This document shows positions 33,552-41,389 of a stretch of DNA of 64,000 nt, piece by piece. Origin of the DNA: Marinithermus hydrothermalis DSM 14884 (GTDB lineage Bacteria; Deinococcota; Deinococci; Deinococcales; Marinithermaceae); NCBI RefSeq assembly GCF_000195335.1, contig NC_015387.1:1918001-1982000 (forward strand), read 5' to 3'. The position numbers and the translations under genes were made by a program. How positions within the stretch are numbered: position 1 is the first letter of the stretch; each line of letters starts with the position of its first letter. The notes below the pieces were generated by a model. That model searched no databases, had not been told where the DNA came from, and saw nothing but the letters and a program-made list of their open reading frames with translations.

Positions 33552-34837
33552 GCCGAATCGTGCTCCACGATCCGCGCCGCCAGGCTCGGCAGCACCACGG
33601 TGAACCGACTCCCCTTCCCCACCTCCGAAGCCACCCGGATCTCCCCCCCGTGCTGCCGGGCGATCCGCTGCGCCACGCTCAGCCCCAGCCCCGCCCCGCC
33701 CCGGCGGGTGTAGAAGCGCTCGAAGACCCGCGGCAACTCCTCCGGCGGGATCCCCGGCCCCTGGTCCCGCACCTCGAGGTACACCTCCTCCTCCGTGGCC
33801 CAAAGCGCGACCCGCACCCCGGCTGTCCCCCCCGAGGCCTGCACGGCGTTCCGCACCAGGTTACGCACCAGCTGCGTCATGCGCTCCGGGCTGCCGGCCA
33901 CCTCCGCAGGCCCCTCCACCGCGAGGGCCACCCCCGGGTACTCCCGCGCGACCCGCGCCGCGACCTCCGCGAGGTCGAAGACCCGGAGCTCCAGGGGCCG
34001 CTCGAGCTCCCCCCGCGCGAGGGTCAAGAGGTCCTGGGAGGTGTAGAGCAGCTCCCGCGCCGCGTCCCGCGCGGCCAAAAGACGCGCGTCCCCCGCGTGG
34101 GTTTCCGCGAGGGACTCGAGGTGCCCCGCGACGAGGGAGAGCGGCGCGGCGAGCTCGTGCGCGACCTCGGCGAGCGCGGCCCGCTCGGCCTGCTGGCGTG
34201 CGCGGATGTTCTCGAGGGCCTGGTTCAACGCTTGGGCGAGCGTGGCCACCTCGTCCTTGGGGCCGCGGTAACGGGCGAGGCGCGGGTTCGCCGGGTCGAT
34301 CCCCCGCGCCTGGCGGGCCAGCTCGGCCAACGGCCGAAGCGCCCGTTGCAGGCTGGCGAGCCCTACGGCAAGCGCGACCAGAGCGATCACCGCGCCGCTA
34401 GCGACCAGGCTCCGCAGGAGCGTCGCGCGCGCCGCGAGCGCCTCCGTGACGTCGAGCCCCACCCGGATCGTGCCCAGCACCGCCCCGCTGGGGGAGCGCC
34501 AGGGCGTCGCGGCCACCAAGAGGGGCCGGCCCCACGAGCGGTCCAGGGTCGGCTCGGCATAAAGCGGCAACGGCCGTGCCCCGGTCGGCAGGATTACGGT
34601 CCCGTCCCGCGAGACCAGCTGCTGCACCCATCCCTCCTGCCCCGTGTTCAGGAGCCGCGCGCCCACCACGGGGTTTTGCACCAGCGCGCCAAGCCGCTCC
34701 AGGTCACGCGCGACCAGGGCCTTGAGCTCTCGCTCTTGCTGCTCGACGAAGAGCAGGTACGCCAGTCCGCCGAAGAGCGCGAGCCCTCCGAGCAGAAGGA
34801 GGGCAGCGAGGAGGCTCAGGCGCAGGCGCAGCGTCAT
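33548..34837 (-). CDS. Membrane sensor histidine kinase
   Basis: A 429-residue kinase from ATG 34837, overlapping the response regulator stop as ATGA; the frame's upstream extension is a shadow of that gene. Layout: membrane segment (about 8-30), periplasmic sensor region, second membrane segment (about 150-170), HAMP-like linker, H-box VAHELAAPLSLVAGHLESL with the phospho-acceptor His, N-box LVRNLVRNAVQ, G1 DQGPGIP and G2 GGAGLGLSVA. It should phosphorylate the response regulator encoded just upstream. The signal is unknown. Confidence 0.93.
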   Translation of the reverse strand: MTLRLRLSLLAALLLLGGLALFGGLAYLLFVEQQERELKALVARDLERLGALVQNPVVGARLLNTGQEGWVQQLVSRDGTVILPTGARPLPLYAEPTLDRSWGRPLLVAATPWRSPSGAVLGTIRVGLDVTEALAARATLLRSLVASGAVIALVALAVGLASLQRALRPLAELARQARGIDPANPRLARYRGPKDEVATLAQALNQALENIRARQQAERAALAEVAHELAAPLSLVAGHLESLAETHAGDARLLAARDAARELLYTSQDLLTLARGELERPLELRVFDLAEVAARVAREYPGVALAVEGPAEVAGSPERMTQLVRNLVRNAVQASGGTAGVRVALWATEEEVYLEVRDQGPGIPPEELPRVFERFYTRRGGAGLGLSVAQRIARQHGGEIRVASEVGKGSRFTVVLPSLAARIVEHDSA

Positions 34838-35499
34838 CGCACCACGTACCCCATGCCCCGCACGGTCGTGATCAGGCCCTGCACGCCCCGCGCCGCGAGC
34901 TTGCGGCGCAGGTTGGAGATGAAGACCTCGATCGTGTTCGAGGCGGGCAGGTCCATGCCGTAAAGCCGGTCCTCCAACTCCTCCTTGGAGAAGATGCGCC
35001 CCCGGTTCACCAAGAGCAGCTCGAGCAAGGCGTACTCCCGCGCGGTGAGCGGCACGACCGCTCCATCCACGCGGCACTGCCGCTTCACGCGGTCGAGCTC
35101 GAGCGTCCCGACGCGGATCACGTCCTCGTGACGCTTGCGCTCGCGCAGCCGGGCGTGCACCCGGGCCAGGAGTTCCTTGAGGCTAAAGGGCTTGGTGACG
35201 TAATCGCTCGCGCCCGCGTACAGCCCCTGCACGCGGCTCTCCACGTCGCCCCGCGCGGTAAGCATCAGGATGCTCGTGTCCTTCTGGCCCGCGACGCGGT
35301 GCGCGACCTCGAGGCCGTCCAGGTCCGGGAGGTTCAGGTCCAGGATGACCAACTCAAAGGCCTCCTCCTCGAGCTTCGCTAGGGCGTCCGATCCGGTGTG
35401 CACCGCGCTGGGGGCGTACCCGGCGGCCGCGAGCTCGTTCACGAGCAGCCGCGCCAGCCGCGGGTCGTCCTCCACGATCAAGAGGCGTTCTCCGGCCAT
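34834..35499 (-). CDS. OmpR/PhoB-family response regulator
   Basis: A 221-residue DNA-binding regulator from ATG 35499 (GGAGC upstream). Receiver domain: VEDDPRLARLL, phospho-acceptor Asp in LVILDLNLPDLDGLEV, TARGDVESR and TKPF. C-terminal winged helix: LTAREYALLELLLVNRGRIFSKEEL and TIEVFISNLRRKLAARG, ending with RGMGYVVR. It is translationally coupled to the kinase gene and lies 19 nt after the acidic repeat protein gene, so the three are probably one operon. Confidence 0.95.
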   Translation of the reverse strand: MAGERLLIVEDDPRLARLLVNELAAAGYAPSAVHTGSDALAKLEEEAFELVILDLNLPDLDGLEVAHRVAGQKDTSILMLTARGDVESRVQGLYAGASDYVTKPFSLKELLARVHARLRERKRHEDVIRVGTLELDRVKRQCRVDGAVVPLTAREYALLELLLVNRGRIFSKEELEDRLYGMDLPASNTIEVFISNLRRKLAARGVQGLITTVRGMGYVVR

Positions 35500-35518
35500 C
35501 GCTCCTCCACACGCCCTG

Positions 35519-36097
35519 CTACCGGTCCTTCTCGTCGTTCTCGTCCCGGTCCTCGTCCTCGTCATCCCGAGACCCGGAGCCGGAGTTGTCCTTCCGGTCG
35601 TCGTCCTCCCGCACCCGGTCGTCCTGGGATCCGGGGCCAGAGTTGTCGGGGCCTTCCTCCACATCGCCGTCCCGGGACCCGGGACCGGAGTTGTCGTCCC
35701 GCACCGCGTCCTCATCGTCCTCCGGTGCACCGGGGCCGGAGGGGTCGTGGGCTTCCTCTTCCTCCCCCCAAAGGAGCGTTACCGCGACGCGAGCCTCCCT
35801 AAGGAAGCCCAGCAAGTCCACCGCTTCCCCGGACGCGTCCACAAAGAACAAACGGCCCGCCGCGTCCTTGTACCCCGGGAACACCAGGAACGAACCGTCC
35901 CTGCGGGTAACCAAAAGCACGAACTCCCGCACCTCCGGGTTCACCCGCAAGCGGAGCGTCCCGTCCTGCAGCACGCCGTACCCGAGGATGCGTTCGCCCA
36001 ACGCGTCGGTGAACAGGAACTCCATCCCCTCCTCGGGCACGAACGCCAGGGCGAGGTAGCTCAACACCCAAAGGACCCAAACTCCGATCCGCTTCAC
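35519..36097 (-). CDS. Exported/anchored protein with acidic DNSGxGS repeats
   Basis: A 192-residue protein with an N-terminal membrane/signal segment (MKRIGVWVLWVLSYLALAF), a beta-rich middle (about 25-110) and a very acidic low-complexity tail. The tail contains three copies of a D-N-S-G-(P/S)-G-S unit separated by Asp/Glu/Arg runs and ends DDEDEDRDENDEKDR. Such tails can bind divalent cations. It is the first gene of an operon with the response regulator and kinase, so it may be the sensed envelope protein or a target of the system. No known family is recognised. Confidence 0.75.
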   Translation of the reverse strand: MKRIGVWVLWVLSYLALAFVPEEGMEFLFTDALGERILGYGVLQDGTLRLRVNPEVREFVLLVTRRDGSFLVFPGYKDAAGRLFFVDASGEAVDLLGFLREARVAVTLLWGEEEEAHDPSGPGAPEDDEDAVRDDNSGPGSRDGDVEEGPDNSGPGSQDDRVREDDDRKDNSGSGSRDDEDEDRDENDEKDR

Positions 36098-36178
36098 GGC
36101 CTCCCACTCATCTTAAAACCTTGCCGTACCCGGCTTAACGCCAGCTGAACGCCCCCGCCTCTGCCGCAAAATAAAAGC

Positions 36179-36820
36179 ATGGACGCCCATCGCCTTGAAG
36201 CCCTACGCCGCGAGTACACGCAACGCGGCCTGCACGAGCACGAGATGGATCCGGACCCCATCCGGCAGTTCGCGCGCTGGTTCCAGGAAGCCCTCGAGGC
36301 CGAGCTGATCGAGCCCAACGCCATGACGCTCGCCACCGCGACCCCCACAGGCCGCCCGTCCGCCCGCGTGGTCCTCCTCAAGGGGTTCGACGCGCGCGGG
36401 TTCGTCTTCTACACGAACTACGAGAGCCGCAAAGGCCAGGAGCTCGCCCAGAACCCCCAGGCCGCGCTGGTCTTCTGGTGGGCGCCGCTCGAGCGGCAGG
36501 TGCGGATCGAAGGCCGGGTGGAGCGCGTTCCGGAGGCGGAGGCGGACGCGTACTTCCAGACCCGGCCCCTCGAGGCGCGGCTGGGGGCCTGGGCCTCCCC
36601 GCAAAGCCAGGTCATCGCGAGCCGGGAGGCGCTCGAGCAGCGCGTCCGGGAGGTCCGGGCGCGTTTCGGTACGCGCGTGCCGCGCCCCCCGCACTGGGGC
36701 GGGTACCGGGTGGTGCCGGAGGCGATCGAGTTCTGGCAGGGCCGGCCGGGCCGGCTGCACGACCGATTGTGCTACACCCGCACCCCGGACGGGTGGCGGC
36801 TCGAGCGCCTCGCGCCGTAG
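36179..36820 (+). CDS. pdxH: Pyridoxamine 5'-phosphate oxidase
   Basis: A 213-residue FMN enzyme that makes pyridoxal 5'-phosphate from PNP/PMP. Diagnostic segments are [60 protein letters not shown] and the C-terminal [24 protein letters not shown]. Length is normal. CAAAAT at 36167-36172, 6 nt before the ATG, fits a leaderless promoter. Its stop abuts that of the convergent SDR gene. Confidence 0.96.
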   Translation: MDAHRLEALRREYTQRGLHEHEMDPDPIRQFARWFQEALEAELIEPNAMTLATATPTGRPSARVVLLKGFDARGFVFYTNYESRKGQELAQNPQAALVFWWAPLERQVRIEGRVERVPEAEADAYFQTRPLEARLGAWASPQSQVIASREALEQRVREVRARFGTRVPRPPHWGGYRVVPEAIEFWQGRPGRLHDRLCYTRTPDGWRLERLAP

Positions 36821-37531
36821 CTAGGCCTTGCGTGGCGGCTGGCTGGGCCGCAGGTCGATCTGGCTGGGGATGATGCGGGGGTCGGTGCGGAGCACGAAGA
36901 GCACCGCCTGGGCCACGTCCTCCGGCTGGATCTTCCACGCCTGGCCGGTGGGGTGGTTGTTGAAGGTGGTGTCCACCGAGCCGGGCAGGATGCTCGTGAC
37001 GCGGATGTTCTCGTACCTCAGGTCGAGCATCGCGGCCTCGCTCAACCCCAGCAGGCCGAACTTGCTCGCGTTGTACGCCGCGCCCCCGGGGAAGGTGTTC
37101 TTCGCGGCGAGGGAGCCGATGTTCACGATGTACCCCCCGCCGCGGCGCCGCATCGCGGGAACGGCGGCCTTGATCCCGTAGAAGACCCCGTCGAGGTTGG
37201 TGGCGAGCACCTGCCGCCACTCCTCGAGGCTTAGCTCGTGCACGGGCTTGAAGATCCCGATGCCGGCGTTGTTCACCAGGATGTCCAGCCCGCCGTAGGC
37301 CGCCTCGAGCCGCTGCACGGCGGCCTCGAGGTCCGCGTAGCGGGTCACGTCGCCCGGCAGGGGGAGGGCCTCCCCGCCGGCGGCCTGGAGTTCCTGGGCG
37401 ACGGTCTCGAGCCGTTCGCGGCTGCGGGCGAACAGCCCGACCTTCACGCCGTGCTGCGCCAGGGCCTTGGCGATGGCGTACCCGATGCCTTTGGAAGCGC
37501 CGGTGACGAGTGCGACCTTGCCTTGCATCAT
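36821..37531 (-). CDS. Short-chain dehydrogenase/reductase
   Basis: A 236-residue SDR with NAD(P)-binding TGASKGIG, structural NNAG (ILVNNAGIG), and catalytic Ser-Tyr-Lys in [24 protein letters not shown]. Arg in FARSRERL suggests NADP(H) preference. Substrate unknown. The start is ATG 37531 (second ATG 37528). The gene is divergent from pepF, and both start regions share one palindrome. Confidence 0.92.
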   Translation of the reverse strand: MMQGKVALVTGASKGIGYAIAKALAQHGVKVGLFARSRERLETVAQELQAAGGEALPLPGDVTRYADLEAAVQRLEAAYGGLDILVNNAGIGIFKPVHELSLEEWRQVLATNLDGVFYGIKAAVPAMRRRGGGYIVNIGSLAAKNTFPGGAAYNASKFGLLGLSEAAMLDLRYENIRVTSILPGSVDTTFNNHPTGQAWKIQPEDVAQAVLFVLRTDPRIIPSQIDLRPSQPPRKA

Positions 37532-37537
37532 ACGTCC

Positions 37538-37543
37538 ATAGTA
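37538..37543 (-). promoter_or_regulatory. -10 box of a leaderless-type promoter before the SDR gene
   Basis: TACTAT on the minus strand, exactly 6 nt before ATG 37531. Confidence 0.5.
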
Positions 37544-37573
37544 GCGCGGGCGCGGGGAGCCGCACCAAAGCGA

Positions 37574-37589
37574 CTGACCCGTCGGTCAG
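37574..37589. promoter_or_regulatory. Palindromic operator (TetR-like) in the SDR/pepF divergent region
   Basis: CTGACC-CGTC-GGTCAG is a 16-bp palindrome with 6-bp perfect arms. It ends 1 nt before the pepF -10 box and lies about 30 nt upstream of the SDR -10. TGACC/GGTCA arms are typical of TetR-family operators. A bound repressor would block polymerase at pepF. No regulator gene lies next to it. Confidence 0.6.
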
Positions 37590-37590
37590 G

Positions 37591-37596
37591 TATACT
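37591..37596 (+). promoter_or_regulatory. -10 box of a leaderless-type promoter before pepF
   Basis: TATACT, exactly 6 nt before ATG 37603. Confidence 0.55.
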
Positions 37597-37602
37597 CGAG
37601 CC

Positions 37603-39354
37603 ATGAACCGCTCGCTGCCACGGTGGGACCTCACCCCGCTCTTTCCCTCGCTGGAATCGGAGAAGTTTCAGGAAGCCTGGAACGCGCTCGAGGCCGGCAT
37701 TCAACGGCTCGAACAGCTCTTTGCGCGTTACGAGGTGGGCGCGCGCCCGGCGCGCCCCGAGGACCGGGAGGCCTTTTGGGCCGTCGTGGAGGAGCTCAAC
37801 CGCTTCCTGGAGGGCCTCACGCCGGTGCGCGCCTACCTCTACGGCCGCGTGGCCACCGACGCCGAGGACCGCGCGGCCCAGGCGAAGCTGAGCGAGCTCG
37901 AGCGGCTCGTGCTGGACTTCCGTAAGCTCCGCCCCCGGCTCGTGGCCTGGCTGGCCGCGCTCGACGCCGAAGCGGTAGAGGCCGGCCCGTACCGCCTGTT
38001 GCTGGAGGAGGCCCGCCTCGAGGCCCAGCACCTCATGAGCGAGCCCGAGGAGACCCTGGCCGCGGAACTCAGCCTCACGGGCCGCACGGCCTGGGCCAAG
38101 CTGCACGGGAACGCCTCGAGCCTGATCACGGTCCGGCTCGAGGGGAAGGAACTCCCGATCACCGCGGTGCGGAACCTGGCGTACCACCCGGACGAGGCCA
38201 CGCGCCGGGCCGCGTACGAGGCCGAACTCGCGGCGTGGAAGGCCCACGCGGTGCCGCTCGCCGCTGCGCTCAACGGGGTGAAGGGGGAGGCGAGCGTGCT
38301 GAACCGCCGCCGGGGCTGGCGGGACGACCTCGAGCCCACCCTCTTCCGTAACCGCATCAGCCGTAAGGCCCTGGAGGCGATGCAGGCAGCGGTGGTCGCG
38401 AGCTTCCCGGTCTGGCGCCGCTACTTCCGCGCCAAAGCCAAGGCGCTGGGGAAGGCGCGGCTGGACTGGTGGGACCTGTTCGCCCCGGTGGGGCGGCAGC
38501 AGCGGCGCTGGACATGGCAGGAAGCGGAACGGTTCATCGTGGAGCAGCTCGGGCGCTTCTCCCCCCGCGACGCGGACCTCGCCCGGCGGGCGTTTCGCGA
38601 ACGCTGGATCGACGCCGAGCCCCGCAAGGGCAAGCGCGGCGGCGCGTTCTGCATGAGCGTGGGCAAAGGGGAAAGCCGCATCCTCGCCAACTTCGAGGAG
38701 AGCTTCGACTCGGTCTCGACCCTGGCGCATGAGCTCGGGCACGCCTACCACAACCTCAACCTGGCCCAGCACCCGCCGCTATTGCGCGACACCCCGATGA
38801 CCCTGGCGGAGACCGCCTCCATCATGAACGAGACGGTCATCGTGCAGGCGGCCCTCCAGGCCCTTCCGCCGGAGGAGCAGCTTCCCATCCTCGAGACCGA
38901 CCTCCAGGGGGCGGCCCAGGTGGTGGTGGACATCCACGCGCGCTTTTTGTTCGAGTCCTGGGTCTTCGAGCGCCGGGCGACGCGGGAGCTCTCCCCGGAG
39001 GAGTTCAACGAGCTGATGCTCGAGGCCCAGCGCGAGACCTACGGGGACGCGCTGGCCACCTACCACCCCTACATGTGGGCGGTCAAGCCCCACTACTACG
39101 GCACGGACTTCTACAACTACCCCTACACCTTCGGCCTGCTCTTCGGGCTGGGCCTCTACCGGCACTACCAGGAGGCCCCCGAGGGATTCCTCGAGCGCTA
39201 CGACGCGCTTTTGGCCTCGACCGGGATGCACACGGCCCAGGAGCTCGCCGCCCGCTTCGGGATCGATATCGAGGACCGGCGGTTCTGGGAGGAGGGGCTC
39301 GAGGTGCTCGCGGAACGGGTGGCGCGGCTCGAGCAGCTCGTGGAGGAAGGGTAG
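37603..39354 (+). CDS. pepF: M3-family oligoendopeptidase F
   Basis: A 583-residue cytosolic zinc peptidase; ATG 37603 is chosen over the upstream open frame. The zinc motif HELGH is in STLAHELGHAYHNLNLAQ, with the third ligand Glu about 28 residues later in LAETASIMNE. Helical N-terminal domain as in the M3B clade. The C-terminal HYYGTDFYNYPYTFGLLFGLGLY is a family signature. It cleaves short peptides. Probably a single-gene unit with regulation from the adjacent palindrome. Confidence 0.94.
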   Translation: MNRSLPRWDLTPLFPSLESEKFQEAWNALEAGIQRLEQLFARYEVGARPARPEDREAFWAVVEELNRFLEGLTPVRAYLYGRVATDAEDRAAQAKLSELERLVLDFRKLRPRLVAWLAALDAEAVEAGPYRLLLEEARLEAQHLMSEPEETLAAELSLTGRTAWAKLHGNASSLITVRLEGKELPITAVRNLAYHPDEATRRAAYEAELAAWKAHAVPLAAALNGVKGEASVLNRRRGWRDDLEPTLFRNRISRKALEAMQAAVVASFPVWRRYFRAKAKALGKARLDWWDLFAPVGRQQRRWTWQEAERFIVEQLGRFSPRDADLARRAFRERWIDAEPRKGKRGGAFCMSVGKGESRILANFEESFDSVSTLAHELGHAYHNLNLAQHPPLLRDTPMTLAETASIMNETVIVQAALQALPPEEQLPILETDLQGAAQVVVDIHARFLFESWVFERRATRELSPEEFNELMLEAQRETYGDALATYHPYMWAVKPHYYGTDFYNYPYTFGLLFGLGLYRHYQEAPEGFLERYDALLASTGMHTAQELAARFGIDIEDRRFWEEGLEVLAERVARLEQLVEEG

Positions 39355-39370
39355 GGCCTCGAGGCGCGAG

Positions 39371-39400
39371 GCGGCCGCGCCCTCCAAAAGGCGCGGCCGC
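39371..39400 (+). terminator. Hairpin after pepF
   Basis: GCGGCCGCGCC (39371-39381) pairs with GGCGCGGCCGC (39390-39400). The stem is strong but no T-run follows. Confidence 0.5.
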
Positions 39401-39403
39401 TTA

Positions 39404-39759
39404 AGCGGTATGGCATGAGCCCGGGATGAGCCCCAACCGTAACGGTCACCGCTTGATCTTAAAGCGGGGGCGGGATAGGGTCAGGGGTCAGGGCTCGTAT
39501 GGGGGGCATGGAGCCGACCGCGGCCTTTCAGAACCCTCGTCGGCGCCGGGGATCTGCGGGCATTTTCGGAGAACTCCAGATATTTATGATGAGAATAAAA
39601 ATTGCCATTTTACAAAATCTATTTAATAAAATAGCACACCGATGATTATCGGTAAATAGCGCGTCAGCATACACACACCCCTCCCGCCGAGTCGTAGACT
39701 CCAGTAGATCAGTTTCCCGGGAAATTGACGAAAATTTCCAAAGGAAGGAAGTAATTCTC
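39404..39759 (+). other. A+T-rich intergenic region before the cupredoxin genes, with a palindrome
   Basis: No gene is seen. From about 39570 the base composition drops sharply in G+C. It contains CTATTT-AATA-AAATAG (about 39609-39624) and a perfect palindrome ACCGAT-GATT-ATCGGT (39638-39653), a candidate repressor site, about 105 nt before the GTG start. AAGGAAGGAA at 39741-39750 is the ribosome-binding site. Confidence 0.45.
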
Positions 39760-40329
39760 GTGAATTTTAACAAAAAATCTCGATTAGTTGGGGTGTTCGC
39801 CGCATTCACCCTTCTCGGCCTGGCTCTGGTCATCGCGTACGCTCCCCCAAGCCAAAGCAGCACCCCCTCCACCACCCTCTTATCCTCGACCGACCGCGCC
39901 CCCGACGTCACCCTCACCCTCAACAACCGCGGCAACAGCGCCTGGCGCGTGACCGTGGTGGACGGCATCAAGGACAGGGATATCGAGGATACGGTCGCGC
40001 TTAACGAGACCAACGCCGAGATCACCCTCGTGGTGGGCACGCGCTACCGCATCATCAACAAGGGCGGCCAGGGCTTCCACCCCTTCGAGTTCACCGATCA
40101 AAACGCCGTCGAGAACGACGACGAGGAGCTCGTGGACTTTGAGGAGGACGTCGTGCTGCTCTCGCAAAAACCCGGCGTTCAGGGCAGCTTCGAAGCCGAC
40201 CCCGCGGTGGCCTGGGTCGAGGACGCGCGCGGCGTGACCTTCACCCTGACCCCCGAGCTCGCCCTGTCCCTCAAGGGGTACCGTTGCGGCAACCATACCG
40301 AGAACATGCGGGGAGACATCGAGCTGTAG
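39760..40329 (+). CDS. Exported cupredoxin-like protein 1
   Basis: A 189-residue protein from GTG 39760 with an N-terminal signal/anchor (RLVGVFAAFTLLGLALVIAYA). The C-terminal GYRCGNHTENMRGDIEL has the type 1 copper spacing Cys-x2-His-x3-Met, and the upstream GFHPFEF supplies the other likely His ligand. The core DVTLTLNNRGNSAWRV...GTRYRIINKGG is beta-rich, consistent with a blue-copper fold. An electron-transfer or copper-handling role in the periplasm is inferred. It is followed by a terminator and then a second, similar gene. Confidence 0.75.
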   Translation: MNFNKKSRLVGVFAAFTLLGLALVIAYAPPSQSSTPSTTLLSSTDRAPDVTLTLNNRGNSAWRVTVVDGIKDRDIEDTVALNETNAEITLVVGTRYRIINKGGQGFHPFEFTDQNAVENDDEELVDFEEDVVLLSQKPGVQGSFEADPAVAWVEDARGVTFTLTPELALSLKGYRCGNHTENMRGDIEL

Positions 40330-40378
40330 CCACAGCCTCGAAACGAGGCCACCAACCCCAACCCAACCAAACCAAAAG

Positions 40379-40412
40379 GCGGGCCTGCACGGCCCGCTTC
40401 GTTTCTTATTTA
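40379..40412 (+). terminator. Intrinsic terminator between the two cupredoxin genes
   Basis: GCGGGCC (40379-40385) pairs with GGCCCGC (40391-40397) around TGCAC; TTCGTTTCTTATTT follows. Confidence 0.8.
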
Positions 40413-40544
40413 TACCACGCCTTGCGCTTATGCAATAGGGTATGCTTCCCAGCTCCTCCAGGACGGGGAAATCCCGCCCCTGTAAACCAGCACACGCCCC
40501 CCGTCCCCCCCCGGTACCCATAATCGGAAAGGAAAGGAGCCCCC

Positions 40545-41096
40545 ATGCAAGCACGCAAGCGCTTATCCTCCCGGATAAGGGTACTGCTCGGCATGCTAGG
40601 CATTCTGGCTGTAGGGTTCGTCCTCGCCCGGTACCACTACGAAAGCCCGGGCGCCACCGCCCAAAACACCGCGCAAACCACGGACGCCGACGTGATCCTC
40701 ACGATCGACAACCGCGGCAACAGCGACTACCTCGTCCTCGAGGTCGAAGGGGCCGACGGCGTGGCCGAACTCAACACCCCCGACCCCACCTGGACCCTCA
40801 CCATCGGCACGCGCTACCGCATCATCAACAAGGGACGGCGCAACATCCACCCCTTCGAGCTGATCGACCAGCCCGCCTCCGGCCGCGCCAGCGACGACGG
40901 CATCCTCCTCTCGCAAAAAGCCCGGGTTAAGGGCCGCTTCGAGGATGACCCTGCGGTGGCCTGGGTCGAGGACGACGAAGGCGTGACCTTCACCCTGACC
41001 CCCGAGCTCGCCCAGGCCCTCAAGGGGTACCGCTGCGGCGTGCACACCCGCAGCATGCGCGGGGACATCGAGGTCATAGAGGGCCCGGGCGGGTAA
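40545..41096 (+). CDS. Exported cupredoxin-like protein 2
   Basis: A 183-residue paralogue of the preceding gene, from ATG 40545 (AAAGGAAAGGAG upstream). N-terminal membrane anchor/signal (RVLLGMLGILAVGFVLARYHY). It shares IDNRGNSDY, GTRYRIINKG, WVEDDEGVTFTLTPELAQALKGYRCG and the copper-type end CGVHTRSMRGDIEV, with the other His in NIHPFELID. The Cys-x2-His-x3-Met spacing is conserved in both copies. It is separated from copy 1 by a terminator, so the two may be expressed differently. Confidence 0.75.
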   Translation: MQARKRLSSRIRVLLGMLGILAVGFVLARYHYESPGATAQNTAQTTDADVILTIDNRGNSDYLVLEVEGADGVAELNTPDPTWTLTIGTRYRIINKGRRNIHPFELIDQPASGRASDDGILLSQKARVKGRFEDDPAVAWVEDDEGVTFTLTPELAQALKGYRCGVHTRSMRGDIEVIEGPGG

Positions 41097-41097
41097 C

Positions 41098-41370
41098 CTA
41101 GCGCCACTCCCGGATCGGCACCAACTCCCCGCCCTCCACCACCTTCCGCACGGGCCGGTAACGCCGATCGAACCAGATCTCGAGCACCGCCCGATCCAGG
41201 CTCTGGGGCGCCACGATCACCTTACGCACGTAGTACCCGTCCCGCGTCTGGCTCACCTCGTTCGTGCGGGTAAAGCGCACCTCCACCACCTCGCGGTGCG
41301 CCGCGGTCCGCACCCGCACGAGGAAGGCCGCGCCTTCCTCCTTGACGTGCTCGTCCCTACGCCAAAACAC
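41098..41370 (-). CDS. Small hypothetical protein next to the M20 peptidase gene
   Basis: A 90-residue product from GTG 41370 (AAGGGAGG upstream), 19 nt downstream of the M20 stop and co-oriented with it, hence probably in the same operon. Basic and beta-rich (VRVRTAAHREVVEVRFTRT, RAVLEIWFDRRYRPVRKVV). No family recognised. Confidence 0.6.
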   Translation of the reverse strand: MFWRRDEHVKEEGAAFLVRVRTAAHREVVEVRFTRTNEVSQTRDGYYVRKVIVAPQSLDRAVLEIWFDRRYRPVRKVVEGGELVPIREWR

Positions 41371-41389
41371 CCCGCCTCCCTTCGCGCCC

